This document shows, piece after piece, positions 1 to 6,504 of a DNA stretch of 18,958 nucleotides; position 1 is the first letter of the stretch, and each line of letters starts with the position of its first letter. Location: assembly GCA_021825785.1 (NCBI GenBank), contig JAKAGP010000003.1, forward strand, positions 1 to 18,958. Reading direction: 5' to 3'. The notes beneath the pieces were generated by a model. The model was not told the DNA's origin and made no database searches. It worked only from the letters and a program-made list of their open reading frames with translations. This DNA is from Nitrospirota bacterium (GTDB lineage: Bacteria > Nitrospirota > Thermodesulfovibrionia > Thermodesulfovibrionales > JdFR-88). Position numbers and translations under genes: made by a program.

Positions 1-1392
1 CGATCTGCGGGCAATGAGCTTAGATTCCTTCGCCTTCAGCCCGTCTATTATGTTGCCCTCTATGACGTTGCCGGTCAGCTTCGCCTTGGCCCTGAAGAAA
101 TTGACGCCGATGTAGTTGTCCTTTAACGTGTTGTCCCTCATTATGACGGAGGCGTCCCTGAACTGGACGCCGGTCAGGTTGCGGACGATCAGGTTGCGGA
201 CCATCTGCACCTGGGAGTTTTGGAACTGGATGGCCCTCAGATTGTCCCTGAGAACGCTTTTTTCGATCTTCAGGGACGAAAAATGCGAGTGTATGCCCCT
301 GTATGCATACTCGATGACGCAGTGCTCGAATATGCTCTGGGCCGCGTCGCTGCTCATCAGGCTTATGCTGTCCCAGGCCCCTGCCCTCTTCAGGTTTTTC
401 GAGGTGAAGGTTATGGGCTCCTGGCGGGTGCCCATGGCCCAGATGGTACCCTGCGAGGTAATGCCGCTTTCTCCCATGCCGTCCCTGTTTGTGTCCATAA
501 ACCCGAACCGCACAACGGTCCCGGGCAATATGAGAAGCTTTACCCCGGGCGATATCTTCAGCCCCCTGTTGATTGTGACCCGTCCGCTCCAGATGGTGTC
601 GTTCACAAGGGTTTCTTCGCTGTTAAAAACTATATCGGAACTATTCGGCTTTGGCTTTAGAAGCGGTTTTTCCCCGGGACCGGCCCCTTCCGGGGAAGAC
701 ACTTTCGTATATGAGCTTTCCGCCTCTTCGTTATTTTTGAGGACAACCTTTTCCCGTTCGAGCAGCGGCTTGCCAAGCAGTAAAAGGCCGTGCCTGTTGC
801 CCTCGATCCTCACATCCTCAAGGCGCGTCTCCGGCTTCAACCCGTAAAGGACCATCCCGTAATCATTGGAGGAAAAAGAGCTCTTCCTTATGTCGGCCCG
901 GCATCTTATGCAGTAAAAACCGGTCTCGGCGCCCTTGACGCTGGCATTTTCGATGCTGGCCTCGCCGCCGTCCACCTGGATGCCGGCCCATTTGCCCCCG
1001 TCCGCGGAGCCGAACCGGACGGGGCGCGCAGGCGAGCCGGCCACGCGCAGCTTCCCCCTGACCGTTATCTCGGTGAACGCCGACAGGTATTCGGGATCAG
1101 TCTTGGAGGTCTCCGCCGTCCGCACCCTGACGGTAGTGCCGGGGGCAATGCTCAGCGTGGCCCCCTTCGCTACTACAATGCCGTCTGTAACCAGGACATC
1201 ACCACTCCAGGTGGTGTCCTTCAGTATCAGGCCGTGCGCCTTGAAAGCCCACGAGCCGGCGGGCAGCATGAAAATAAACACCAGCAGTGCAAAAACAAAA
1301 TAAAAATATCTTTTCGTAAACCTGCCCTCTTCCTTCCAATTGCAGTTTCTTGCAATTTCCATTCCAAGTTGCTGAAAAAGCAGACATATCAT
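1..1392 (-). CDS. Secreted right-handed beta-helix repeat protein (3' end outside window)
   Basis: The reverse strand is open from the left edge to an ATG at 1392 (464 codons; the stop lies outside). The N-terminus has a basic stretch, then a strongly hydrophobic segment (YFYFVFALLVFIFMLPAGSWA), which reads as a Sec signal peptide. The mature part holds two copies of one module. Each opens with a D-T-x-W-S-G motif, followed by a 'PG..L.I.PGT.VR' motif, and then runs into ladders of short turns such as NSQVQMVRNLIVRNLTGVQF and ASVIMRDNTLKDNYIGVNF. These are typical of parallel beta-helix (pectate-lyase-like, NosD/CASH-type) proteins. No catalytic residues can be assigned. A second ATG at 1362 is possible; neither start has a strong ribosome-binding site (AGGGG lies 13 bases before 1392). 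It could be an adhesin, a glycan-active enzyme or T2SS cargo. Fold assignment is firm; function is unknown. Confidence 0.8.
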   Translation of the reverse strand, partial: MICLLFQQLGMEIARNCNWKEEGRFTKRYFYFVFALLVFIFMLPAGSWAFKAHGLILKDTTWSGDVLVTDGIVVAKGATLSIAPGTTVRVRTAETSKTDPEYLSAFTEITVRGKLRVAGSPARPVRFGSADGGKWAGIQVDGGEASIENASVKGAETGFYCIRCRADIRKSSFSSNDYGMVLYGLKPETRLEDVRIEGNRHGLLLLGKPLLEREKVVLKNNEEAESSYTKVSSPEGAGPGEKPLLKPKPNSSDIVFNSEETLVNDTIWSGRVTINRGLKISPGVKLLILPGTVVRFGFMDTNRDGMGESGITSQGTIWAMGTRQEPITFTSKNLKRAGAWDSISLMSSDAAQSIFEHCVIEYAYRGIHSHFSSLKIEKSVLRDNLRAIQFQNSQVQMVRNLIVRNLTGVQFRDASVIMRDNTLKDNYIGVNFFRAKAKLTGNVIEGNIIDGLKAKESKLIARRS

Positions 1393-1642
1393 AAATAAAT
1401 TTTTGCCCCTATTTCAAGAAAATAATACAAATTTTTAAATAAAAAAATATAAAAATTAAAGCCGACGGCGGGGCTGCATACCACTGACGCTATATAACGC
1501 CTTAGATGCAAATGATATTTTCACGTGCAGGCCACTGGGGAAAATTCTCGCTATCCATGTCACGACCGAGGCGGACAAACCGGGGGCGTGCAGTGCAAGC
1601 CCCCGAGGGAAAACTCAATGCGATGTTTTAACTGTTTGCTTT
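1393..1642. other. 250-bp intergenic region with a strong hairpin and AT-rich leader
   Basis: This region separates two same-direction genes. Positions 1393-1460 are very AT-rich and could hold the promoter of the beta-helix gene, though I see no clear -35/-10 pair. Positions 1461-1620 are GC-rich. A perfect 7-bp stem (1581-1587 with 1599-1605, 11-base loop) lies just beyond the stop of the upstream gene on the minus strand. It has no T-tract, so it is at best an atypical terminator or an RNA stability element. A 41-codon plus-strand ORF (1506-1631) lies here but has no ribosome-binding site. I found no match to a riboswitch consensus I know. Confidence 0.5.
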
Positions 1643-2752
1643 TTACCTGGCCGCCCCGTTAATGACCGGGGTGCTTGCCGCCGGAACGGGATTTATCATG
1701 GCTGGGGGCGCCGGAGAAATGGGCGCTTGAGGGACCTGTCCCGGCTGCGAACCGTTCACCTGTCTTCTTTCAGGCACCTTGAGCACCTTGATGTCCTTCG
1801 AGCCTACGATCTGCCGGGTTTCCACGGCAATGCCTATCCCTTTTTTCTTTATCGCCAGGTCCGAGTAGCCGTAGTTGCCTATCAGGGAGCCGCTCTTGGG
1901 CTTGCCGCCCCCATACTGGTTCCTCGCCCTCAGATAATACACGCCCCCCTTGTTTACACGGAGCATGTATTTGCCGTCAGGCCCCGTTTTGTCCGAGACG
2001 AAAAGAGGCCTGCCCGACATCGCAGACTTGATATACGCAAATACGATCACGCCCTTCACAGGCTTTCCGTCCTGGCCGTAAATCCTGCCTTCAATGGCCG
2101 TTATACCCTTAAGCCCTTTTGTCTTCCGCTTGAAAGGGGCGGCATCGGCAAAAGTGCCCACATCGAGCACTTCGTCTTTTTTTATCTGAAATTCCCTGGG
2201 CTTGCCGTTTTTTTTCTCCGCGCCGAAGAAAAGGTCCCTATTGCGCGGCGGGCCCAGCTCCTTTTTCCCGGAAGCCCTCTTAACCGCACCCATGTAATAC
2301 ATGCCTACAGGCAGCTCCACGGAAAATTTCCCTTCCGCATCGATCGGGGCCGTCTTGTCGGGGACCCGCCAATACATATCTCTGGAGGGAGGGGGGCCGG
2401 CCGCGTTGAAAAAGTAGACCGTTCCGCCCGCCAGGGGTTTTCTGCCGTGAAGGGTAAGCAGCCTTCCGGTAATCCGGCCGAGGTCCACCGGCTTTTTATT
2501 TGCAAGGCCGGGCTGGAAAGCGCCCGCCGGCGCTCCCGGCACTGGTGCCCCCGGTGCTTGCGGCTGGACTTGCACCGTCCGGGCCATTACGGGCGGAGCC
2601 CCGGAGCCTTGAACATTAAGCGCCGTCTGCCCCGCCAGGCAGGCAACAGGCGCCAGACAGAGGAATATAAAAAGGGCCGGCAGCAAGCCGGCCTTCAAAA
2701 CTCTTAACATCGGAGTCCGCGCTCTGCAATACCCGGCATCATGGCTCATCAA
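1643..2752 (-). CDS. Secreted protein with two carboxypeptidase-regulatory-like (Ig-fold) domains
   Basis: The 369-residue product has a signal peptide (hydrophobic core about residues 22-40, ending VACLAG). A Pro/Ala/Gly-rich linker (about 50-85) and two beta-sandwich domains follow. Domain 1 (about 93-200) starts ITGRLLTLHGRKPLAGG; domain 2 (about 218-325) starts IEGRIYGQDGKPVKG and contains DKTGPDGKYMLRV. The pattern 'G.(V/I)....G.P..G..V.......TD..G.Y.' is that of the CarboxypepD_reg/transthyretin-like family, which usually forms non-enzymatic extracellular modules. A Pro-rich tail (335-365) ends the protein. Start choice: TTG at 2752 sits 8 bases after AAGGGGGG, and ATG at 2749 sits 11 bases after it. 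ATG at 2710 would give a shorter signal peptide but lacks a clear site. It lies about 190 bases downstream of a mini-gene and is distantly related in architecture to the two paralogs upstream. Function unknown. Confidence 0.75.
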   Translation of the reverse strand: MMSHDAGYCRARTPMLRVLKAGLLPALFIFLCLAPVACLAGQTALNVQGSGAPPVMARTVQVQPQAPGAPVPGAPAGAFQPGLANKKPVDLGRITGRLLTLHGRKPLAGGTVYFFNAAGPPPSRDMYWRVPDKTAPIDAEGKFSVELPVGMYYMGAVKRASGKKELGPPRNRDLFFGAEKKNGKPREFQIKKDEVLDVGTFADAAPFKRKTKGLKGITAIEGRIYGQDGKPVKGVIVFAYIKSAMSGRPLFVSDKTGPDGKYMLRVNKGGVYYLRARNQYGGGKPKSGSLIGNYGYSDLAIKKKGIGIAVETRQIVGSKDIKVLKVPERRQVNGSQPGQVPQAPISPAPPAMINPVPAASTPVINGAAR

Positions 2753-2787
2753 TTCAAAAACCCCCCTTGATTCTTCCTGTCTTTATT

Positions 2788-2810
2788 AAAAATCCCCGGC
2801 ATTACCGGAT
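2788..2810 (-). terminator. Possible intrinsic terminator/attenuator in the leader of the 1643-2752 gene
   Basis: On the minus strand a CCGG-TAATG-CCGG hairpin (2808-2805 with 2799-2796), or the alternative ATCC/GGAT pairing around it, is followed by five T's (2792-2788). It lies between the mini-gene at 2946-3008 and the start of the gene at 2752. That is where an attenuator would sit. The stem is short (4-6 bp), so this is tentative. Confidence 0.3.
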
Positions 2811-2874
2811 ATATTGCACAAGACATGCGCAAATTGCAACTTCATATTGATATTTGGACGGTATCAGAAGTTGA

Positions 2875-2936
2875 AGGCGGCAAGCCAGGCCGTCAGCATT
2901 GGCTGCATCCGGCCATGACCTGCCGCCTTGCCGCCT
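2875..2936 (-). other. Stable long-stem hairpin just after the mini-gene stop codon
   Basis: A perfect 10-bp GC-rich inverted repeat (AGGCGGCAAG on one arm, its complement on the other; plus-strand 2875-2884 and 2927-2936) encloses 42 bases. On the transcript it begins 9 bases after the stop codon of the mini-gene at 2946-3008, close enough that a ribosome paused at the end of that ORF would interfere with folding. The second mini-gene copy is not followed by an equivalent structure. Confidence 0.45.
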
Positions 2937-2945
2937 GCCGCTACT

Positions 2946-3008
2946 CTAGCAGGGGTGTACGCAGACGGAGCCGATTATACGCGGCCTTGCATATATTGCC
3001 TTTTTCAT
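2946..3008 (-). CDS. 20-residue mini-gene, copy 1 (unrecognised peptide ending GSVCVHPC)
   Basis: ATG at 3008, TAG at 2948-2946, 20 residues: MKKAIYARPR then IIGSVCVHPC. AGGAGG lies 9 bases before the ATG. The 63-bp ORF is repeated at 6442-6504 with only three differences: codon 5 ATA/AGA (Ile/Arg), codon 10 CGT/CGC (both Arg) and codon 17 GTA/GTG (both Val). Similarity stops at the start and stop codons, which argues strongly for selection on a peptide. The peptide is basic in its first half, has no signal peptide or membrane segment, and carries two cysteines spaced CVHPC at the very end. It lies 69 bases after the stop of the 3078-4703 gene and about 190 bases before the 1643-2752 gene. 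It may be a regulatory leader peptide or a small peptide product; no peptide-modifying enzyme is in the window. I do not recognise the family. Confidence 0.72.
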   Translation of the reverse strand: MKKAIYARPRIIGSVCVHPC

Positions 3009-3072
3009 CCGTCTGTTCCTCCTTCCCTTCATGAATTCAGCAACCATGGTCCATACCCGGGCCGAAAACACA

Positions 3073-3085
3073 CGCGCTCAGCGCG
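3073..3085 (-). terminator. Short hairpin overlapping the stop of the 3078-4703 gene
   Basis: On the minus strand CGCGC-TGA-GCGCG forms a 5-bp GC stem with a 3-base loop containing the stop codon. TGTGTTTT follows. This may be a weak intrinsic terminator separating the paralog from the following mini-gene. It is short and its T-tract is imperfect. Confidence 0.25.
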
Positions 3086-4703
3086 GATTGACAAAATTCA
3101 CCCCGGTTATACCGTTGGATGTTACGTTCACCGGATTGCCGGGGTAGCTGTCTCCGATCCCCCTGCCGCCGCTCCTCCTGCCGCCCGGAACATCCGAACC
3201 AAGCGGCCCCAGGTTGGGTTCCGCATAGATGTAATAGGCGCCGGGGACCGGCACGCCAACGGTAAAATTGCCGTTTGCGTCCGTGCGGGCCACATAAAGG
3301 TCGCCCCCGCATCCGGCGTTATTGCCCCTCGTGGCCCTGGTGCCGGAAGTGCAGGGAGCGGCCGCCACCTTCACAGCCCATCCGGCAAGAGGCGAACCCT
3401 GCTGCCCCCACTGTACGCATGAGGCAAAGGGCTGCTGCCACTGGCTCTGGCAGCCAGTTCCCGCCGCGCCGCAGTCCTGGGGCTGGGAATATTGGCTGCA
3501 AAACGTGCGCCTGACCCTTCCTTGCCTGTAGGTACGCGTATAAGTCTGCGTGCAATAATGCATCTGCGCGCAGACCGGAGAGGAACGCCCCACCCACCCG
3601 GATATCGTGGTCACCGAGGACTGGGGGAATACCTTGGCGTACATAACGCCCATGCTGGTTGCGGCGCCCGGGGTCACGGTGATCTCGCTGCCTATGGAGG
3701 CCCATGTATAATCCCCCTGCCTCGGGGGCCCGTATATGTTTCGCGGGGCGGAGCCGAGCGGCGCCCTGCGGATCATCCTGACGCGGTAACTGCCCGCCGG
3801 AACGTTTACCGAAATATTGCCGTTTGCGTCGGAAGGCCCGAAGATATACTTCGCCCTCCTGAAATATCTTTCCATCATGGGGAAAGGGGCCGCAATGTCC
3901 TGCAGATAGATGTAGGCGTGGTCAAGCGGCTGGCTGACGCCGTTTCCGCTGTACATGAAAGTCGCCGTGAGCACGCCTGGGCCGCCTACCGGGACGGCGG
4001 TCACGGAGCCCAGGTTTACCACGGGCTGGGTCGAGTTGGATATCGCCGGGACTGCAAGCTGCCCCCCGCCTGCGGTGTAGTTCCATGCTATGGTCCACTG
4101 GTACCGGGTGCCTGTCACCCCGACGTTGTAGCCCTGCGGCTGCTCGGCCTTAACGTTATAGGCGCCGGGCATTACCAACGCGCTGACGTTGCCGTTTGAA
4201 TCGGACGAACCCACGGCGCTCCAGCCGGCCGGGTAATACTGGGATTGTCCGGCGGGCTGCACATACAAGGTGGCGTTTGGCAGAGGCCGGCCGTTGTATT
4301 GAACGTTCAGCGAGATCATGGGGTAGTAGACGGAGCATGTGGCGTTAACCACGCCAAGGTTGTAATTGCCGTGCCCGACAACAAGCTCCCCGCCGTTTGC
4401 GGAGTAGGTCCAGGCCGCGACCTGCTGGTAGCTTGTGCCTGTCACGGGTATCGCCTTCTGGACCTTGACATAATAGGTGCCGGGCGATATATAGCCAGAG
4501 CGGATAAAACCGTTTGGAAGCGACGTGCCCGCGGCCTGCCAGATGCTGCCGCCGGCGTGCTCCACGTACAGGGTGGCGCCCGGCAGGGGCTGGCCGTTTA
4601 AATTCACGGTCACCCAGATGCGGTTTATCAGCGCTTCGGCTGTCCCGCCAAAAAGAGGCCCCACCAGCACGAAAGCCAGTAAAACCGGAAAAAATCTTTT
4701 CAT
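3078..4703 (-). CDS. Secreted multi-Ig-domain protein with Cys-rich C-terminal module (paralog 1)
   Basis: From ATG 4703 the product has 541 residues. It has a signal peptide (MKRFFPVLLAFVLVGPLFGGTAEA) and then four beta-sandwich units. Units 1 (about 28-120) and 2 (about 129-232) are internal repeats sharing 'NGQPLPGATLYV' and 'PG.Y.VK...'. Unit 3 (about 245-355) contains DHAYIYLQD and DANGNISVNVPAGSYRVRMIRRAPLG. Unit 4 (about 365-541) has a Tyr/Gln-rich insertion with eight cysteines (about 378-465) before DANGNFTVGVPVPGAYYIYAEPNLG. The DANGN and PAGxYxV motifs are those of carboxypeptidase-regulatory/transthyretin-like domains. The eight cysteines are conserved in the adjacent paralog, suggesting disulfides and hence export. 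GTG at 4715 is in frame but abuts the AGGAGG; ATG 4703 is preferred and is conserved in the paralog. No catalytic motif is seen. It is a likely secreted or surface structural protein. Confidence 0.8.
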   Translation of the reverse strand: MKRFFPVLLAFVLVGPLFGGTAEALINRIWVTVNLNGQPLPGATLYVEHAGGSIWQAAGTSLPNGFIRSGYISPGTYYVKVQKAIPVTGTSYQQVAAWTYSANGGELVVGHGNYNLGVVNATCSVYYPMISLNVQYNGRPLPNATLYVQPAGQSQYYPAGWSAVGSSDSNGNVSALVMPGAYNVKAEQPQGYNVGVTGTRYQWTIAWNYTAGGGQLAVPAISNSTQPVVNLGSVTAVPVGGPGVLTATFMYSGNGVSQPLDHAYIYLQDIAAPFPMMERYFRRAKYIFGPSDANGNISVNVPAGSYRVRMIRRAPLGSAPRNIYGPPRQGDYTWASIGSEITVTPGAATSMGVMYAKVFPQSSVTTISGWVGRSSPVCAQMHYCTQTYTRTYRQGRVRRTFCSQYSQPQDCGAAGTGCQSQWQQPFASCVQWGQQGSPLAGWAVKVAAAPCTSGTRATRGNNAGCGGDLYVARTDANGNFTVGVPVPGAYYIYAEPNLGPLGSDVPGGRRSGGRGIGDSYPGNPVNVTSNGITGVNFVNPR

Positions 4704-4734
4704 GAAATCACTCACCCTCCTTTAAAGGTGATTT
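4704..4734 (-). promoter_or_regulatory. Hairpin enclosing the ribosome-binding site of paralog 1
   Basis: On the minus strand AAATCAC and GTGATTT form a perfect 7-bp stem. The AGGAGG site lies in the 16-base loop, and the stem ends just before the ATG at 4703. Six of the seven pairs recur around the site of the paralog at 4745-6373. The stem is AT-rich and could act as a weak translational gate. No promoter is visible in the 41-base gap from the upstream paralog, so the two are probably co-transcribed. Confidence 0.35.
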
Positions 4735-4744
4735 TATCCGTCTG

Positions 4745-6373
4745 TTAGCGCGGATTGACAAAATTCACTCCTGTTATCCCGCCGGCAGTCACGTTTAACG
4801 GGTTGCCGGAGAAGCTGTTTCCAATCCCCCTGCCTCCGCTCCGTCTGCCGCCGGAAAAATCCGATCCCAACGGGCCGAGATTGGGCTCCGCATAGATGTA
4901 ATATGCCCCTGCGGAAGGCACGCCGACGGTATAGTTGCCGTTTGCGTCGGTATAGGCCGCATACATGTCGCCCGGGCAGCCGTTTCTCCCCCTGGTGGCC
5001 CGGCTGCCGTAACAGGGAGATGTCGTCACCTTTAACGCCCATCCCGCAAGCGGCGTGTTTTGCTGGCCCCACTGCAGGCAGGCCGCGAAGGGCTGCTGCC
5101 ACTGGCTCTGGCAGCCCGTGCCCGCCGCCCCGCAGTCCTGGGGCTGGGAGTACTGGGTACAGGAAGTGTACGTGCGATGCCTCCTGCCGCGGTCGTAGTA
5201 GTAAGTGTGTGTCACGGTCTGGGTGCAATAATCCATCTGCGTGCAGACCTGCTGCGAGCGCCCCACCCAGCCCGATATCGTGGTCACCGGGGTCTGCGGA
5301 AAGATTGCCGCGTACTGGGTGCCCAGGTTTGTGGCGACGCCGGGGGTCACGGTAACGTCACTGCCTATCGTTGCCCATGTGTAATCTCCCTGCACCGGGG
5401 GCCCGTATACGTTTTGCGGGACCGAGCCGAGCGGCGCCCTGCGGATCATCCTGACGCGGTAACTGCCAGCCGGGACGCTAACCGAGATGTCCCCGTTCGC
5501 GTCAGTAGGCCCGAAGATGTACTTCGCCCTCCTGAAAAACTTCTCCATCATGGGGAAGTGGTCGTTGATGTCCTGCAGATAGATGTAGGCGTGGTCCAGC
5601 GGATGGCCGGCGCCGTTTGCATCCTCGTACATGAAGGTCGCCGTGAGCGTGCCGGGGCCGCCCGTGGCGGCGGCATTTGCCACTCCAAGGTTGACCACCG
5701 GCCGGGTCGAGTTGGATATCGCCGGGACGGTAAGCTCTCCCCCGTTTGCGGTGTAGTTCCATGCTATCGCCCACTGGTACAGGACGCCTGTCACCCCGGC
5801 AGGTCCGCTCTGCGACTGCTCGGCCTTTACATAATATGTGCCCGGCATCACCAGGGCGTTGATATTTCCGTTTGCATCGGAGGAACCCACGGCATTCCAG
5901 CCGCTGCGGTAATATTGCGATTGCCCCGAGGGCTGGACGTATAAGATGGCGTCCGGCAGGGGCCGGCCGTCATACTGCACATTCAGCGATATCTCGGGGT
6001 AGTAGGACGGTATAGCGGCGTTTACCGTGCCCAGGTTATAGTTGTGGCCCCGGATGACGGTAAGCGTTCCCCCATAGTTCCATACCGCCAACTGCTGGTA
6101 GCCGGTGTCCGGCACAGCCACCGCCTTCTGGACCTTGACGTAATAGTCTCCGGGCGTCAGATACAAGGAGTGAATAAACCCGCGGGAATCGGACCCGCCA
6201 ACAGCAAACCAGTTGCTTCCCCCGACCGGCTGCACATACAGGGTGGCGCCCTGCAGGGGCTGTCCGTTTAAATTCACACTCAGCCAGATGCGGTCAGTCG
6301 CCGCCCAGGCCGTCCCTCCAATAAACGGCCCCGCCAGAATAAAGGCCAGTAAAACCGGAAAAAATCTTTTCAT
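4745..6373 (-). CDS. Secreted multi-Ig-domain protein with Cys-rich C-terminal module (paralog 2)
   Basis: This 542-residue product (from ATG 6373; in-frame GTG at 6385) aligns end to end with the protein at 3078-4703. It shares the signal peptide start MKRFFPVLLAF, the two N-terminal repeat units, the DHAYIYLQD unit and the C-terminal unit with all eight cysteines. The end is nearly identical (GITGVNFVNPR). Differences cluster in surface-like loops, for example the Arg/Tyr-rich stretch after the second cysteine. Paralog 1 has one extra cysteine in the linker between units 1 and 2. The two genes are a tandem duplication in one transcription unit. A mini-gene copy ends 68 bases upstream. AAGGGGGG lies 12-13 bases before the ATG. 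The role is probably extracellular and structural; that it is T2SS cargo is inferred only from proximity. Confidence 0.8.
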   Translation of the reverse strand: MKRFFPVLLAFILAGPFIGGTAWAATDRIWLSVNLNGQPLQGATLYVQPVGGSNWFAVGGSDSRGFIHSLYLTPGDYYVKVQKAVAVPDTGYQQLAVWNYGGTLTVIRGHNYNLGTVNAAIPSYYPEISLNVQYDGRPLPDAILYVQPSGQSQYYRSGWNAVGSSDANGNINALVMPGTYYVKAEQSQSGPAGVTGVLYQWAIAWNYTANGGELTVPAISNSTRPVVNLGVANAAATGGPGTLTATFMYEDANGAGHPLDHAYIYLQDINDHFPMMEKFFRRAKYIFGPTDANGDISVSVPAGSYRVRMIRRAPLGSVPQNVYGPPVQGDYTWATIGSDVTVTPGVATNLGTQYAAIFPQTPVTTISGWVGRSQQVCTQMDYCTQTVTHTYYYDRGRRHRTYTSCTQYSQPQDCGAAGTGCQSQWQQPFAACLQWGQQNTPLAGWALKVTTSPCYGSRATRGRNGCPGDMYAAYTDANGNYTVGVPSAGAYYIYAEPNLGPLGSDFSGGRRSGGRGIGNSFSGNPLNVTAGGITGVNFVNPR

Positions 6374-6403
6374 GAAATCATGCACCCCCCTTATAAAGTG
6401 ATT
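6374..6403 (-). promoter_or_regulatory. Hairpin enclosing the ribosome-binding site of paralog 2
   Basis: AAATCA and TGATTT on the minus strand pair around the AAGGGGGG site, with an 18-base loop, just before ATG 6373. The arrangement matches that at 4704-4734. Common descent of the duplicated leaders explains the similarity equally well, since the stem shows no compensatory changes. Confidence 0.3.
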
Positions 6404-6441
6404 TTGTTCAGCTTTTGCCGCTGACCTGTAGCCCAGCCCGC

Positions 6442-6504
6442 CTAGCAGGGGTGCACGCAGACGGAGCCGATTATGCGCGGCCTTGCATATCTTGCCTTTT
6501 TCAT
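6442..6504 (-). CDS. 20-residue mini-gene, copy 2 (unrecognised peptide ending GSVCVHPC)
   Basis: ATG at 6504, TAG at 6444-6442. The peptide is the same as copy 1 except Arg for Ile at residue 5 (MKKARYARPR then IIGSVCVHPC). AGGAGG lies 9 bases before the ATG, while the spacer bases between site and ATG differ from copy 1. The flanks on both sides are unrelated to those of copy 1, apart from the region of the ribosome-binding site. This is the first ORF of the leftward transcription unit that continues into the 4745-6373 and 3078-4703 genes. A possible promoter lies about 100 bases upstream. It may be an upstream regulatory ORF or a peptide gene. Confidence 0.72.
   Translation of the reverse strand: MKKARYARPRIIGSVCVHPC

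Noticed and set aside
116..1398. Several plus-strand ORFs (243, 202, 146 and 122 codons) over the left end
   Set aside because: They are antisense to the beta-helix gene, whose minus-strand frame gives a signal peptide and repeat motifs. The plus-strand products are low-complexity and show no recognisable family.
1461..1620. Cobalamin or c-di-GMP riboswitch, suggested by a GCCACTG stretch and a GC stem
   Set aside because: The other conserved boxes and their spacing are missing on both strands.
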